DNA of 64,000 nt from Prevotella histicola JCM 15637 = DNF00424 (lineage in GTDB: Bacteria; Bacteroidota; Bacteroidia; Bacteroidales; Bacteroidaceae): positions 1-64,000 of the forward strand of contig NZ_BAJX01000007.1 in NCBI RefSeq assembly GCF_000613925.1. Reading direction: 5' to 3'. Under the pieces are notes generated by a model, which saw nothing but the letters and a program-made list of their open reading frames with translations, made no database searches and was not told the origin of the DNA. Positions 50,385 to 59,438 of the stretch are shown here, piece by piece. The translations under genes were made by a program, and so were the position numbers. The number at the start of each line of letters is the position of its first letter. Position 1 is the stretch's first letter.

Positions 50385-53372
50385 ATGAAACCATTGCAAA
50401 CTGAGAACAGTTCATGGCGTAAGGTGCTTGCCATCTTGGTGGGACTTATCTGTGCTTTGAACGTAGCTGCTCAAAATTTCAATGTCAAAGGTTCAGTAAC
50501 TGATCAGAATGGTGAGCCCGTAATTGGCGCAACAGTCATGGAACAGGGAACCAAAAATGGTGTGGTGACAGATATCGACGGTAATTTCTCACTGTCTGTA
50601 TCAAGTCCTAAATCTCGAATCCGTGTGACTTACGTTGGTTACAAGACACAGGATTTACCAGTAAACGGTCAGTCTGATTTCAAGATTAAGATGCAGGAAG
50701 ATGCTGCAAACCTTGATGAGGTTGTCGTTGTAGGTTACGGTACGATGGATAAGAAGGAATTGACTTCTGCCATTTCACACGTTTCTGCAAGGAATTTCAC
50801 CCAGGTCGCAAGTGTTGACCCATCTATGATGATTCAGGGTAAAGTGCCAAGTGTTAGTATTACCAATACCGGTGCAGGTGATCCTAACAACCAAGCAAGT
50901 ATTCAGATACGTGGTGTGTCTTCTCGTGCAGCTGATTTAGGTCCATTGATCGTTATTGATGGTGTACCAGGTGGTAACCTCACTAACATCAATCCAAATG
51001 ATATCGAGAGCTATGATGTCCTCAAGGACGGTGCAGCTTCTGCTATCTATGGTACACGTGGCTCTAATGGCGTTATCCTTGTGACAACGAAGAAAGGTGC
51101 ACGTGATGGTAATCTCCATACTACTTATAATGGAACAGTTGCATTCGATGTTATTAAGAAAGAACTCGATATGCTAAATGCTGCAGAGTATCGTGCTAAT
51201 CGTTTGGCATCAGGTACAGGTTATGATCTTGGTAGTTCTACTGATTGGATGAAGGAAGTGAGCCGAGTTGGCGTACGTACTGTACATACTTTAACCCTTA
51301 GTGGTGGTAATATCAAATCAAACTATCGTGCTTCTGTTGATTATCGTGATGCAAAGGGTATTGATAAATACTCTGGTCGTGAAGAATATGGTGCACGTGC
51401 TTCTTTGAATCACACGACAAAAAGTGGTCTTATTACTTTCGGTTTGAATATTGCTCCACGTATCGCTTATCGTAAGAATGCAAGCTGGGATGTATTCCGT
51501 AATGCAGTAGAAGCGAATCCAACAACTCCTGTTTGGGATCCACAGAACCCAACACAATATTATAATTTCAAGGGTCAGGCTGCAGCTTATAACCCTGTTG
51601 AAATGGAAAAGCGTGAAAAGAGTACAGGTACTACTAAGTTGATTGACTGGGATGGTACTGTTAAGTTGAATCTTTTCCCACTCTTGTTGAAGAATCCTGG
51701 TAAGCAAGTTTTGACTACACAGTTGACTTATGCTGACCATCAGTATGATAATTATAACCAGTGGTTCCGTCCATCTACTAATACTTTGGCTATCAATGCT
51801 GGTCGTACAGGTGAGGCAAGTCAGAGTTATAGCAAGGAATCAATGATGAGTATGGAGTGGATTACCAATTATGCTAACTCTTTTGGTGATCACAACTTTA
51901 AGGTAATGTTGGGTTATTCTTATCAGTATAATAAGTTTTCTGGCTTTAATGCGGAGAACAAGGACTTCCCTAATGATGCACTTGAGGATAACAACCTTGG
52001 TACAGGTTCTTTCATGAAGAAGAAAGATGAGCTTGGTTTAGGCTCATATATGAATGATAACAAGCTGATTTCTTTCTTTGGACGTGTAAGTTATGACTGG
52101 AAGGGACGTTATATGTTCACAGCTTCTCTTCGTCATGAGGGTTCTTCTAAGTTCGGTGCAAACCATAAGTGGGGTAATTTCCCTGCTGTTTCTGCTGGTT
52201 GGCGTATCTCTGATGAGCCTTTCATGCAGGGGACAAAGAGTTGGTTGACAGACTTGAAGCTCCGTGCTGACTATGGTGTAACGGGTAATCAGGGCTTTGG
52301 TTCATATCAGTCGCTAGCAACAATGACAGGCTTTGGCTACTATATGTATAATGGTAAGTCTTATCAAGTGTGGGGACCAGCCAGAAACGACAATAGTTTT
52401 TTGCATTGGGAGAAAGGTAAGAACTGGAATATAGGTTTAGACTGGGCTCTGTTTAATGGTAATCTTTATGGTTCATTCAACTATTACAATCGTACCCAAC
52501 AGGATCTATTGGGAGACTATCCAGTACCAATGCCACCATACTTGTTCCCTACAAGATTTGAGAATGTTGGTACCATGCGTAACTCTGGTTTCGAGTTTGA
52601 TATTACTTGGAATGCTGTTAAGACGAAGGACTTCTCTTATACATTGAACATTGTTGGTGCAACAATGAGTAATAAATTTGTGCACTTCTCAAATGGAGAA
52701 TATGCAAAAGCTACTTATGTTGATCGTGTGTCAACACAGGATCCTTACCCATTCCATACCTTACAACGTCTTGAAGAAGGTAGACGTGTTGGTAGCTTCT
52801 ATATGTGGAAGTATGCAGGCATTGACCCACAAGGTCGTTGGATAGTATATGATAAGAATGGCGATATGGTCTTGGCAGACAATGCTACTGATGATGACCG
52901 CCAGTATGTTGGTAATGGTCTGCCTCAGTTCACGGGTTCTATGACACATAGTTTCCGTTACAAGAACTTTGATGCATCTCTGTTCTTCCAGACAGCTCTT
53001 GGTTTTGATATCTTCAATATCCATGACTTCTATTATGGAACAAAGAACTTCCAGGGTAATGTAATGGATAAGGCATATAGTAAGAACCTTGCTATTAGCC
53101 AGAATCCTATCGTGTCTGACTACTTCCTTGAGCCTGGTGACTACTTGAAGTTATCTTCTGTAAGTCTTGGTTATACATTGAATCTTAATAAGAAATACAT
53201 TGATTCTATAAGAATCTATGCAACAGCAGGCAACCTCTTTACGATTACTAAGTTCTCAGGTATTGACCCTTCTAACTATCAGTTGAATGGCCTTGATCCA
53301 GGAGCTACTGGTTCTCGTACTTACTACCCATCAGTACGCCAGTTCTTGTTGGGCTTACAGGTTGACTTCTAA
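50385..53372 (+). CDS. SusC/RagA-family TonB-linked outer-membrane transporter
   Basis: Outer-membrane importer of 995 residues for oligosaccharides, driven by TonB. Signal peptide about 1-29 (ending NVAAQ), a carboxypeptidase-like CNA domain (VKGSVTDQNGEPVIGATV... VTYVGYKTQDL) to residue 105, TonB box DEVVVVGYGTM, plug with VSITNTGAGDPNNQASIQIRG and YDVLKDGAASAIYGTRGSNG, then a 22-strand barrel ending FLLGLQVDF. All parts are present. It heads the operon susC-susD-susE-GH. Confidence 0.95.
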   Translation: MKPLQTENSSWRKVLAILVGLICALNVAAQNFNVKGSVTDQNGEPVIGATVMEQGTKNGVVTDIDGNFSLSVSSPKSRIRVTYVGYKTQDLPVNGQSDFKIKMQEDAANLDEVVVVGYGTMDKKELTSAISHVSARNFTQVASVDPSMMIQGKVPSVSITNTGAGDPNNQASIQIRGVSSRAADLGPLIVIDGVPGGNLTNINPNDIESYDVLKDGAASAIYGTRGSNGVILVTTKKGARDGNLHTTYNGTVAFDVIKKELDMLNAAEYRANRLASGTGYDLGSSTDWMKEVSRVGVRTVHTLTLSGGNIKSNYRASVDYRDAKGIDKYSGREEYGARASLNHTTKSGLITFGLNIAPRIAYRKNASWDVFRNAVEANPTTPVWDPQNPTQYYNFKGQAAAYNPVEMEKREKSTGTTKLIDWDGTVKLNLFPLLLKNPGKQVLTTQLTYADHQYDNYNQWFRPSTNTLAINAGRTGEASQSYSKESMMSMEWITNYANSFGDHNFKVMLGYSYQYNKFSGFNAENKDFPNDALEDNNLGTGSFMKKKDELGLGSYMNDNKLISFFGRVSYDWKGRYMFTASLRHEGSSKFGANHKWGNFPAVSAGWRISDEPFMQGTKSWLTDLKLRADYGVTGNQGFGSYQSLATMTGFGYYMYNGKSYQVWGPARNDNSFLHWEKGKNWNIGLDWALFNGNLYGSFNYYNRTQQDLLGDYPVPMPPYLFPTRFENVGTMRNSGFEFDITWNAVKTKDFSYTLNIVGATMSNKFVHFSNGEYAKATYVDRVSTQDPYPFHTLQRLEEGRRVGSFYMWKYAGIDPQGRWIVYDKNGDMVLADNATDDDRQYVGNGLPQFTGSMTHSFRYKNFDASLFFQTALGFDIFNIHDFYYGTKNFQGNVMDKAYSKNLAISQNPIVSDYFLEPGDYLKLSSVSLGYTLNLNKKYIDSIRIYATAGNLFTITKFSGIDPSNYQLNGLDPGATGSRTYYPSVRQFLLGLQVDF

Positions 53373-53404
53373 AGAATTGTTCAATCATTAGATATTGAAA
53401 TACA

Positions 53405-55141
53405 ATGAATAAGTTATATAAATATGCCGCACTGTTGGCAGTGCCTGCGGCTCTTATGACAGCCTCAAGCTGTACAGATCTTAGTGAGACACTGTACGAC
53501 CAAGTGGCATCAAACAACTATTATAATACAAAAAATGATGTTATTCGTGCGGTACTTCGTCCGTTTGAGCATGGTTTCTGGAGTATCCAGAATCGTCATG
53601 TGTTGAACGAAGAGTCTGCGGATCAACTTATTACTCCTACTCGTGGAGACTGGTGGGATGATGGTGGACGTTGGGCACGTCTGCATCGTCACAAGTGGCT
53701 TGTGACAAATGGTGAGGCACAGTCAGAGTTTAATGGATGCTATCAAGGTATCGGTCAGGCTAACAAGGTTATTGAAGACCTTGATAAGCTGTCTGCTTCC
53801 AAGTTCGGTTTCTCAGAGGATGAGTTCAAAAATTTGAGAGCTCAGAACCATGTCTTACGTGCTTGGTTCTATATAAGACTTTTAGATGCTTTCCGCAACA
53901 TTTATTTGTCACAGAGCTTCTATGATCAATCAAAGAACTCTAAAGAACAAGTCCCACCAAAAGAGATATTTGACTTTATTGAGAAAGACCTGAAAGAAGC
54001 TCTCCCAGAGTTGGCCAAGAAGACATCTCTTGGTGGTAATGGTAAACTTGAAGGACAGTGGACACAGGCAGGTGCAGCTGCTTTGTTGGTACGTCTTTAT
54101 ATGAATGCTAAGGTCTATATTGGCGAAGATCACTTTGCTGATGCTGAACAGTATGCACAGGATATCGTAGACGGAAAGTATGGTACTTATGCTGTTGCTG
54201 ACCGTTGGGATGCTGCTTTTGATTGGGATAATGAGAATTGTGATGAGGTAATCTTTGCCTTCCCAAGTTCAGGAGAGACCCACTGGCACTACAAAGGTGA
54301 CATGTATTGGTGGTCAGTTCCTTCAAAGGCTAATGACTGGTTACACGATACTAAGAGCAGAGAAGGTTCTCATAACATTAAATATTCTGCTTCTCCAAGT
54401 TATAATCCTAAGGGTGAGAAGTATAATTATGAGCTCGGTATGCCTATAGCACAGTTCAAGAAGTATCCTTCTGATGTACGTCTGAAGATGTATAAGAACC
54501 TTGGTAACGGTCGTCGTGAGGGTATGTTTATCTTTGGTAAGATTCAGTATACTGATGATAATGGCAATACACAGTATCTGAAAGACCACCACGACCAGTA
54601 CACTCTGGACTTACGTGACGCTGTTGGTAAGTTCGGTGGAACCGATGGAAGTAAGTGGCTCGATAAGGCAGCTAGCCGTCTTGAGGATGGAGACGACAAC
54701 TCTGGTTGGATGTTTGCTAAGTATCCTCTGTACTCAGACAATGAGGAGAATCAGCAGTTCGAGGCTGATTACTGTGAGGTTCGTCTTCCTGAGATCATCT
54801 ATAGCCTTGCTGAATGCAAGCTCCGCAAGGGAGATACGTCCGGTGCAGCTAAGTTGTTAAACTCAGTTCGTAAGCGTAACTATCCTTCTTCTGACTGGTC
54901 AACAGTTCTGTATGCACCAGAAGGTGCTGCTACTCTTGATATGAAAGAGATGTTAGCAGAGTGGGGACGTGAGTTCTTTGCAGAGGGTCGCCGTCGTATT
55001 GACCTGATTCGTTTTGGCAAGTTTGGCAATGCTTGGTGGGATAAGGATGCTGATGCTGACAATCACACGGAGATATTCCCATTCCATACAGAGATTTTGA
55101 ACACTCATACTGGTATGAAGCAGAACCCAGGTTACAATTAA
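53405..55141 (+). CDS. SusD/RagB-family glycan-binding lipoprotein
   Basis: Surface lipoprotein (578 residues) that caps the SusC barrel and binds glycan. Lipobox ASSC after MTA (Cys23), followed by TDLSETLYDQVASNNYY, a typical SusD start. TPR-like helices run through the middle (NHVLRAWFYIRLLDAFRNIY) and the C-terminal SusD block ends WGREFFAEGRRRIDLIRFGKF. The gap to susC is 32 bases. Confidence 0.95.
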   Translation: MNKLYKYAALLAVPAALMTASSCTDLSETLYDQVASNNYYNTKNDVIRAVLRPFEHGFWSIQNRHVLNEESADQLITPTRGDWWDDGGRWARLHRHKWLVTNGEAQSEFNGCYQGIGQANKVIEDLDKLSASKFGFSEDEFKNLRAQNHVLRAWFYIRLLDAFRNIYLSQSFYDQSKNSKEQVPPKEIFDFIEKDLKEALPELAKKTSLGGNGKLEGQWTQAGAAALLVRLYMNAKVYIGEDHFADAEQYAQDIVDGKYGTYAVADRWDAAFDWDNENCDEVIFAFPSSGETHWHYKGDMYWWSVPSKANDWLHDTKSREGSHNIKYSASPSYNPKGEKYNYELGMPIAQFKKYPSDVRLKMYKNLGNGRREGMFIFGKIQYTDDNGNTQYLKDHHDQYTLDLRDAVGKFGGTDGSKWLDKAASRLEDGDDNSGWMFAKYPLYSDNEENQQFEADYCEVRLPEIIYSLAECKLRKGDTSGAAKLLNSVRKRNYPSSDWSTVLYAPEGAATLDMKEMLAEWGREFFAEGRRRIDLIRFGKFGNAWWDKDADADNHTEIFPFHTEILNTHTGMKQNPGYN

Positions 55142-55170
55142 TGTTTAACGACTAAAACCCTATTGTAGAA

Positions 55171-56406
55171 ATGAAGAAATTAATGAAATATGGAATGTTT
55201 GCATTGTTGGCGCTTCTTGCGTCAACAACATTCCAGTCATGTAATGATGATAAGGATATCGTTGTGATTACAGAGGAGTTACCTCTGAAGCTCGGCCATC
55301 TTTATATGGTAGGTGATGCAACACCTGCTGGATGGAATATCGATAATCCTTTTGAGATGACGAAGGATGCTAACGACAACTTCATATTCACTTATCATGG
55401 TAAGTTGAATGTGGGTGAGTTGAAGTTCCCTATTGCCAAAGGTGATTGGGGTGCTACCTTTATTTATGCTCCTGAAGCCAATACAGAGATCAATGCTAAT
55501 GGTGTTGCAAGTAGTGGCTTCGATGTTCGTAAGGGAGGTGCTGACAATAAGTGGAAGATTACACAGGCAGGTTATTATAACTTGACAATTGATCTTCGTA
55601 CCCGTAAGATCTCTGCTGCTTATGAAGGCGAAGGCCCTGTTGAGCCTATTGCTGCAGAATGGTTGTCATTCATAGGAGATGCTACTCCTTATGGATGGGA
55701 TAACAACGGTTTGAACACAAAGCTGCAGGCTGGTACAGAGCGTTTCACAAAGACATCTGATAACCCATTGCAGTTCACTTATGAGGGACATCTGAATGTT
55801 GGTGAGTTCAAACTCGTTACTAACAATTCTGATCTTCCTGCTTGGTCAAACCTTATCCAGGCTCCAGAGCCTAATTGTGAGGTGAACCATGAGGGTGTTG
55901 CAAAGAACGGAATGACAGTAGGTGGTGTTGACAATAAGTGGAAAGTAACTGAGGCAGGTACTTACAAGATTGTCTTCGACCTTACGAACCATACTATAAA
56001 GGTTGAGAGCTTCACTGCAGATGCTGCTCCAACTCCAGCTGCTACACCTTGGGATACAGAGACTGTTTATATGATAGGTAGTGCAACACCAGCAGGATGG
56101 GTTACCGATAACGGAGTAGAAGTAACAAAGACGGGTGATCATCTGTTCTCTGTTGAGGTACAACTTAGTGAAGGTGAGATGAAGTTCATGCTTGATAAGT
56201 CAGGCTTCTCTAGCGATAAGCCTTACTTCTTCGCCCCTGAAGCTGATACTGAAATCAATGAGAATGGTGTTGCTAACGATGCACTTGCTTATGGTACAGA
56301 GGCTTCTTATGGTGATAAAAAGTGGAAGGTTACCAAGGCTGGTAAGTACAAGCTGACACTCGATTTGAATAATAAGAAGCTTAAAGCAGAATACCTGGGT
56401 GCATAA
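55171..56406 (+). CDS. SusE/SusF-like triple-domain starch-binding lipoprotein
   Basis: Lipoprotein (411 residues; lipobox FQSC) built from three tandem repeats of about 120 residues (around 45-155, 160-275, 285-411). Each begins with a MVGDATPAGW-like segment, contains NVGELKFPI-like and APEANTEIN-like strands, and ends with NKWKITQAG or a variant. These match the SusF/SusE outer-membrane alpha-glucan-binding domains. The three copies are related by duplication within the gene. It suggests the locus handles an alpha-glucan (inference). Confidence 0.88.
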   Translation: MKKLMKYGMFALLALLASTTFQSCNDDKDIVVITEELPLKLGHLYMVGDATPAGWNIDNPFEMTKDANDNFIFTYHGKLNVGELKFPIAKGDWGATFIYAPEANTEINANGVASSGFDVRKGGADNKWKITQAGYYNLTIDLRTRKISAAYEGEGPVEPIAAEWLSFIGDATPYGWDNNGLNTKLQAGTERFTKTSDNPLQFTYEGHLNVGEFKLVTNNSDLPAWSNLIQAPEPNCEVNHEGVAKNGMTVGGVDNKWKVTEAGTYKIVFDLTNHTIKVESFTADAAPTPAATPWDTETVYMIGSATPAGWVTDNGVEVTKTGDHLFSVEVQLSEGEMKFMLDKSGFSSDKPYFFAPEADTEINENGVANDALAYGTEASYGDKKWKVTKAGKYKLTLDLNNKKLKAEYLGA

Positions 56407-56450
56407 CAGAATCCGATAATATTATCAACTGGCAATCATTTGATAGATAT

Positions 56451-56538
56451 GCTTTGTGATTTTGACTCATATGAGTCACGCTCGTAGAACATATGTGTCA
56501 CACATGTAGAACATAGGAGTCAGAAAGATGAATCATAT
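56451..56538. repeat. 22-bp periodic array, GAGTC-CATAT type, 4 units, inside the operon
   Basis: Units at 56451, 56473, 56495 and 56517 with G(A/T)GTCA and AACATA(T/G) words; GACTCATATGAGTC at the first joint is a perfect palindrome. The array is framed by AACTGGCAA (56428) and TTGCCAGTT (56541), which can close a hairpin around it. It lies between the susE and glycosidase genes. Confidence 0.8.
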
Positions 56539-56576
56539 GGTTGCCAGTTATTAACTACTTATGATAGATTAAAACA

Positions 56577-58031
56577 ATGAAGAAATATATTTTTGCAAGC
56601 TTGGCATTTGCTGCTTTACTTACGAGTTGTAATAGCAACGAGTGGGATGTTACCAGCGATCTGAGTGTTGATAAGACTGACCCAACCATAGGTCTTACTC
56701 CTCTTGCTGAGTCAGAGGGTATGGATTATGCTCCATTATACTGGAGTGTGTACGGCGAACTGCGTGCACAGGAGAAGGCAGGAACGTTCCCAAACATCTT
56801 TACAGAAGACATGTGGGATCAAGCCATTGATTATGTAGCAACCAATCTTAAGGCACATGGCTATGATATGCTTGTTACTGATGGCTTTGCTTCAATGAGT
56901 GGTGATAATGGATACATGACTCGATACAGCCATACACAGAGAAGTGACTCTTCTCCAGAGGTGGAATTGTCTACTATTGTATCAAAGTTAGCTGCCAAAG
57001 GATTAAAGCTTGGTGTTTATGATAATCCATTCTGGTATCATTATACTAACCCTGACGCTGTTATTCCTGGAACAGATGGTATTAAAGTAAGCAGTCTGGC
57101 TTATGATCCTACCAAGGATAAGGATATCAAACATCCAGAAGGTAAGGACCAGTTTGGATGGGTTATGACAGATCATCCAGGTGCTGAACAGTTCTTTGAA
57201 GGTTTCTTCAAACATTATTCTGACCTTGGGGTAAAGTTCATTCGTATGGATTTCCTTTCATGGTATGAGGATGGAATGAACTATAACGACATCATCGGAA
57301 AGGGATTCGGTCGCGAACGTTACGTGAAAGGTATGCAGTGGGTGAATAAGTATGCACAGAAATATGGCATTTATGTCTCACTCGTTATGCCTCACTTACG
57401 TAATGATGCTATCATTGAGAAGTATGCAGGTAACATGGTACGTATTGATGCTGACGCACTCGAGGGTACTTGGTATCGTTTCTCTGATAACGGACGTGGT
57501 AGTTTGCGTGGTGGTTGGCCAAATTCTGAGAACGCTTTCGACGGTTTCATTAACTGGTCAAAGATCTCAGGGCACAAGAAGATCCGTCTTGATGGCGACT
57601 TTATCCGTATCGGAAGCTATGCTGATGACAATGAGAAGATGTCTGTTATCTCTCTTCCGTTGATGGCTGGTGGTCCTATCTCTGTAACTGATATGCCTAC
57701 AGGAACCGATTTGAAGTTCTTCCAGAATGATGAAATGCTTGCATTGAATAAGGAAGGCTTCGTTGGTAAGCCTTTGGAACGTAACCTTTGGAATACTGAT
57801 GGTGAGATTTGGTACGGTCAGATGAAGGATGGCTCATGGGTTATTGGACTCTTCAATCGTGACCAGGCTGCAGCAACTCGTTCTTTGGAGCTCTCTAAGA
57901 TTGGTCTTACAGGCACTTGGATGGCTCATGATATGTGGAAGCATGTAGACGAAGGTCCTGTGACGGATAAGGTTGAAGCACTCATCCCAATGCATGGTTG
58001 CAAGATTATTAAGCTGACAAAAGCAAACTAA
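56577..58031 (+). CDS. GH27-like (clan GH-D) glycosidase lipoprotein
   Basis: Lipoprotein hydrolase of 484 residues (lipobox LLTSC, Cys18) with a TIM-barrel resembling GH27 but divergent from the gene at 3781. Candidate nucleophile Asp225 in KFIRMDFLSWYEDG; acid/base candidates Asp291 or Asp293 in VRIDADALEGTW. The C-terminal beta domain (about 395-484) has WVIGLFNRDQAAATR and ends HGCKIIKLTKAN, as in GH27. GH27 includes isomalto-dextranase as well as alpha-galactosidase; next to SusE-type glucan-binding domains an alpha-1,6-glucan target is plausible, but unproven. Other clan GH-D families are possible. Last gene of the operon. Confidence 0.72.
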   Translation: MKKYIFASLAFAALLTSCNSNEWDVTSDLSVDKTDPTIGLTPLAESEGMDYAPLYWSVYGELRAQEKAGTFPNIFTEDMWDQAIDYVATNLKAHGYDMLVTDGFASMSGDNGYMTRYSHTQRSDSSPEVELSTIVSKLAAKGLKLGVYDNPFWYHYTNPDAVIPGTDGIKVSSLAYDPTKDKDIKHPEGKDQFGWVMTDHPGAEQFFEGFFKHYSDLGVKFIRMDFLSWYEDGMNYNDIIGKGFGRERYVKGMQWVNKYAQKYGIYVSLVMPHLRNDAIIEKYAGNMVRIDADALEGTWYRFSDNGRGSLRGGWPNSENAFDGFINWSKISGHKKIRLDGDFIRIGSYADDNEKMSVISLPLMAGGPISVTDMPTGTDLKFFQNDEMLALNKEGFVGKPLERNLWNTDGEIWYGQMKDGSWVIGLFNRDQAAATRSLELSKIGLTGTWMAHDMWKHVDEGPVTDKVEALIPMHGCKIIKLTKAN

Positions 58032-58067
58032 CTCTCTACTGTCTCTTAGTAGGACAGAACGATTTAT

Positions 58068-58110
58068 AAAAAAGGAACCAACTGGAAATACCCAGCTGGT
58101 TCCTTTTTTT
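58068..58110 (+). terminator. Terminator of the sus-like operon
   Basis: AAAAAAGGAACCA...CAGCTGG / CCAACTGG...TGGTTCCTTTTTTT: a strong hairpin with T7, about 40 bases after the glycosidase stop. Confidence 0.92.
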
Positions 58111-58572
58111 GTATCCTTCTTTTGCGTGAATAGACTGAGTCCGTACAACTAATGGACCATATTCACAGCTTTATTACCTCGTTAGTATGTGAGCTTGGGT
58201 TAAGTTGCAGGGTAGAGAGTGAAGTTATCCACTTCGTGGAGCTTTAGTGTAAACCAACACAAAAGAGCTTGCTGATTTAGTCTTGGTGCAGTCTGAAGTC
58301 GACAATTGTTAATCTAAATGCGATTTCATGGTTAATAACGTTATGTAGAACTTACTTCCTTATGTAAGGTTTACTTATTCCTGCAGGCGCCCAGTGTTAT
58401 GTGTTTTGTCGTGACTATGCTGTCAAGGTTATTCTCTTTTTGAAAAGAATAGATAATCCGAGCATACCACTTTCAAAAGCAAATATACAACTTTCTTTTG
58501 TAAATGAGTCTTTAGAACATGGGAAAACGGAGAAGGATAGGGTGCGTTGTGTGTGTAAATGTAACCAAGTGA

Positions 58573-58690
58573 GAAGCATCAAAACCCCTAATTTAGTTTT
58601 ATTTTTAGTTGCTGTCACTTTTAACACTTCGTGTAATAGGTTTATATTCAGATGATTAAAGACGATAACGGAGTGACAGAAATGACAGCA
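58573..58690 (+). repeat. Left copy of an inverted duplication of about 110 bp
   Basis: Contains AGTTGCTGTCACTTTTAACA and, about 55 bases later, GAGTGACAGAAATGACAG. The complement of 59165-59285 has the same words in the same order with many substitutions between. The two copies face each other and enclose ~480 bp that holds a 22-bp array. No coding potential is convincing. Confidence 0.65.
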
Positions 58691-58954
58691 AACTCAGGAA
58701 TAGTATTTAATCGGCTTTTGTCCTCGGGTGGAAAAGGGGAAACTCATAGTTATTGGATACAGCAGTTAATGATAAAACTATCCAGAGCAGTTTCACGTAA
58801 ACTTATCTGTCTCTCCATCTACCACAGAACAATTACGAACTAATCGAAAATATGTTTACAGTGAATTGAAGCTGCGTGTCAACAAAATCAGGAAGTATGC
58901 AAAGTATTCATACTTGTATACCATTTTCTATCAAGGACTTACAAAAGCTCTTCT

Positions 58955-59042
58955 AAAAGGTGCCCTTTTACCGTGCAAAAGGGCATCTTTCACACCTCAA
59001 AAGAGCACCTTTTACCATGCAAAAGGGCATCTTTTACCGTAT
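58955..59042. repeat. 22-bp periodic array, AAAAGG type, 4 units plus a decayed fifth
   Basis: Units at 58955, 58977, 58999 and 59021, with a decayed fifth at 59043. The leader-like flank (TATCAAGGACTTACAAAAG) is on the left, 58928-58954. It lies in the 1.4-kb gap between the sus-like operon and the TonB receptor gene. Confidence 0.92.
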
Positions 59043-59164
59043 CAAAGACCACCTGCTATCCCCAATTTATGAATCTTTATTACAACTCTTCGAATGTCCT
59101 TTTTCTTTTCATAATAAGCAAGTATCTCACCCTCTGTATTATTAGGGCAATACCATAAGAACTG

Positions 59165-59285
59165 CTGTTTTTAATTTTCCTGTCACTCCTGTCACTCTTT
59201 CTTATGTTACAACGCATTGATAACAAGCCGATTATGCGAAATGTTAAAAGTGACAGCAACTTAAAACAAAAACTAACTTGGGCTT
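59165..59285 (-). repeat. Right copy of the inverted duplication
   Basis: Minus-strand partner of 58573-58690: AGTTGCTGTCACTTTTAACA, then TTTCGCATAAT, then GAGTGACAGGAGTGACAG. Divergence between copies suggests an old event or two independent remnants of the same family. Confidence 0.65.
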
Positions 59286-59438
59286 TTAGAGCAGCTATAA
59301 ACCGTGTGATACTTAAGAGAATAAGCTATGGATTATACCGAAATCATATCCTTATTATGTTTATAAAAAAAATAAAAACCTATTGCCATCACTGGCAATA
59401 CGGTTTGAAGAGAAATGTTATATGATTAGTTACATTGG

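Noticed and set aside
58401..58655. ORFs on both strands near the left inverted copy
   Set aside because: They overlap each other and the repeat, with no conserved motif; probably chance frames.
59204..59425. ORF of 73 codons overlapping the right inverted copy
   Set aside because: It begins inside a repeat also found without an intact frame, and has no recognisable domain.
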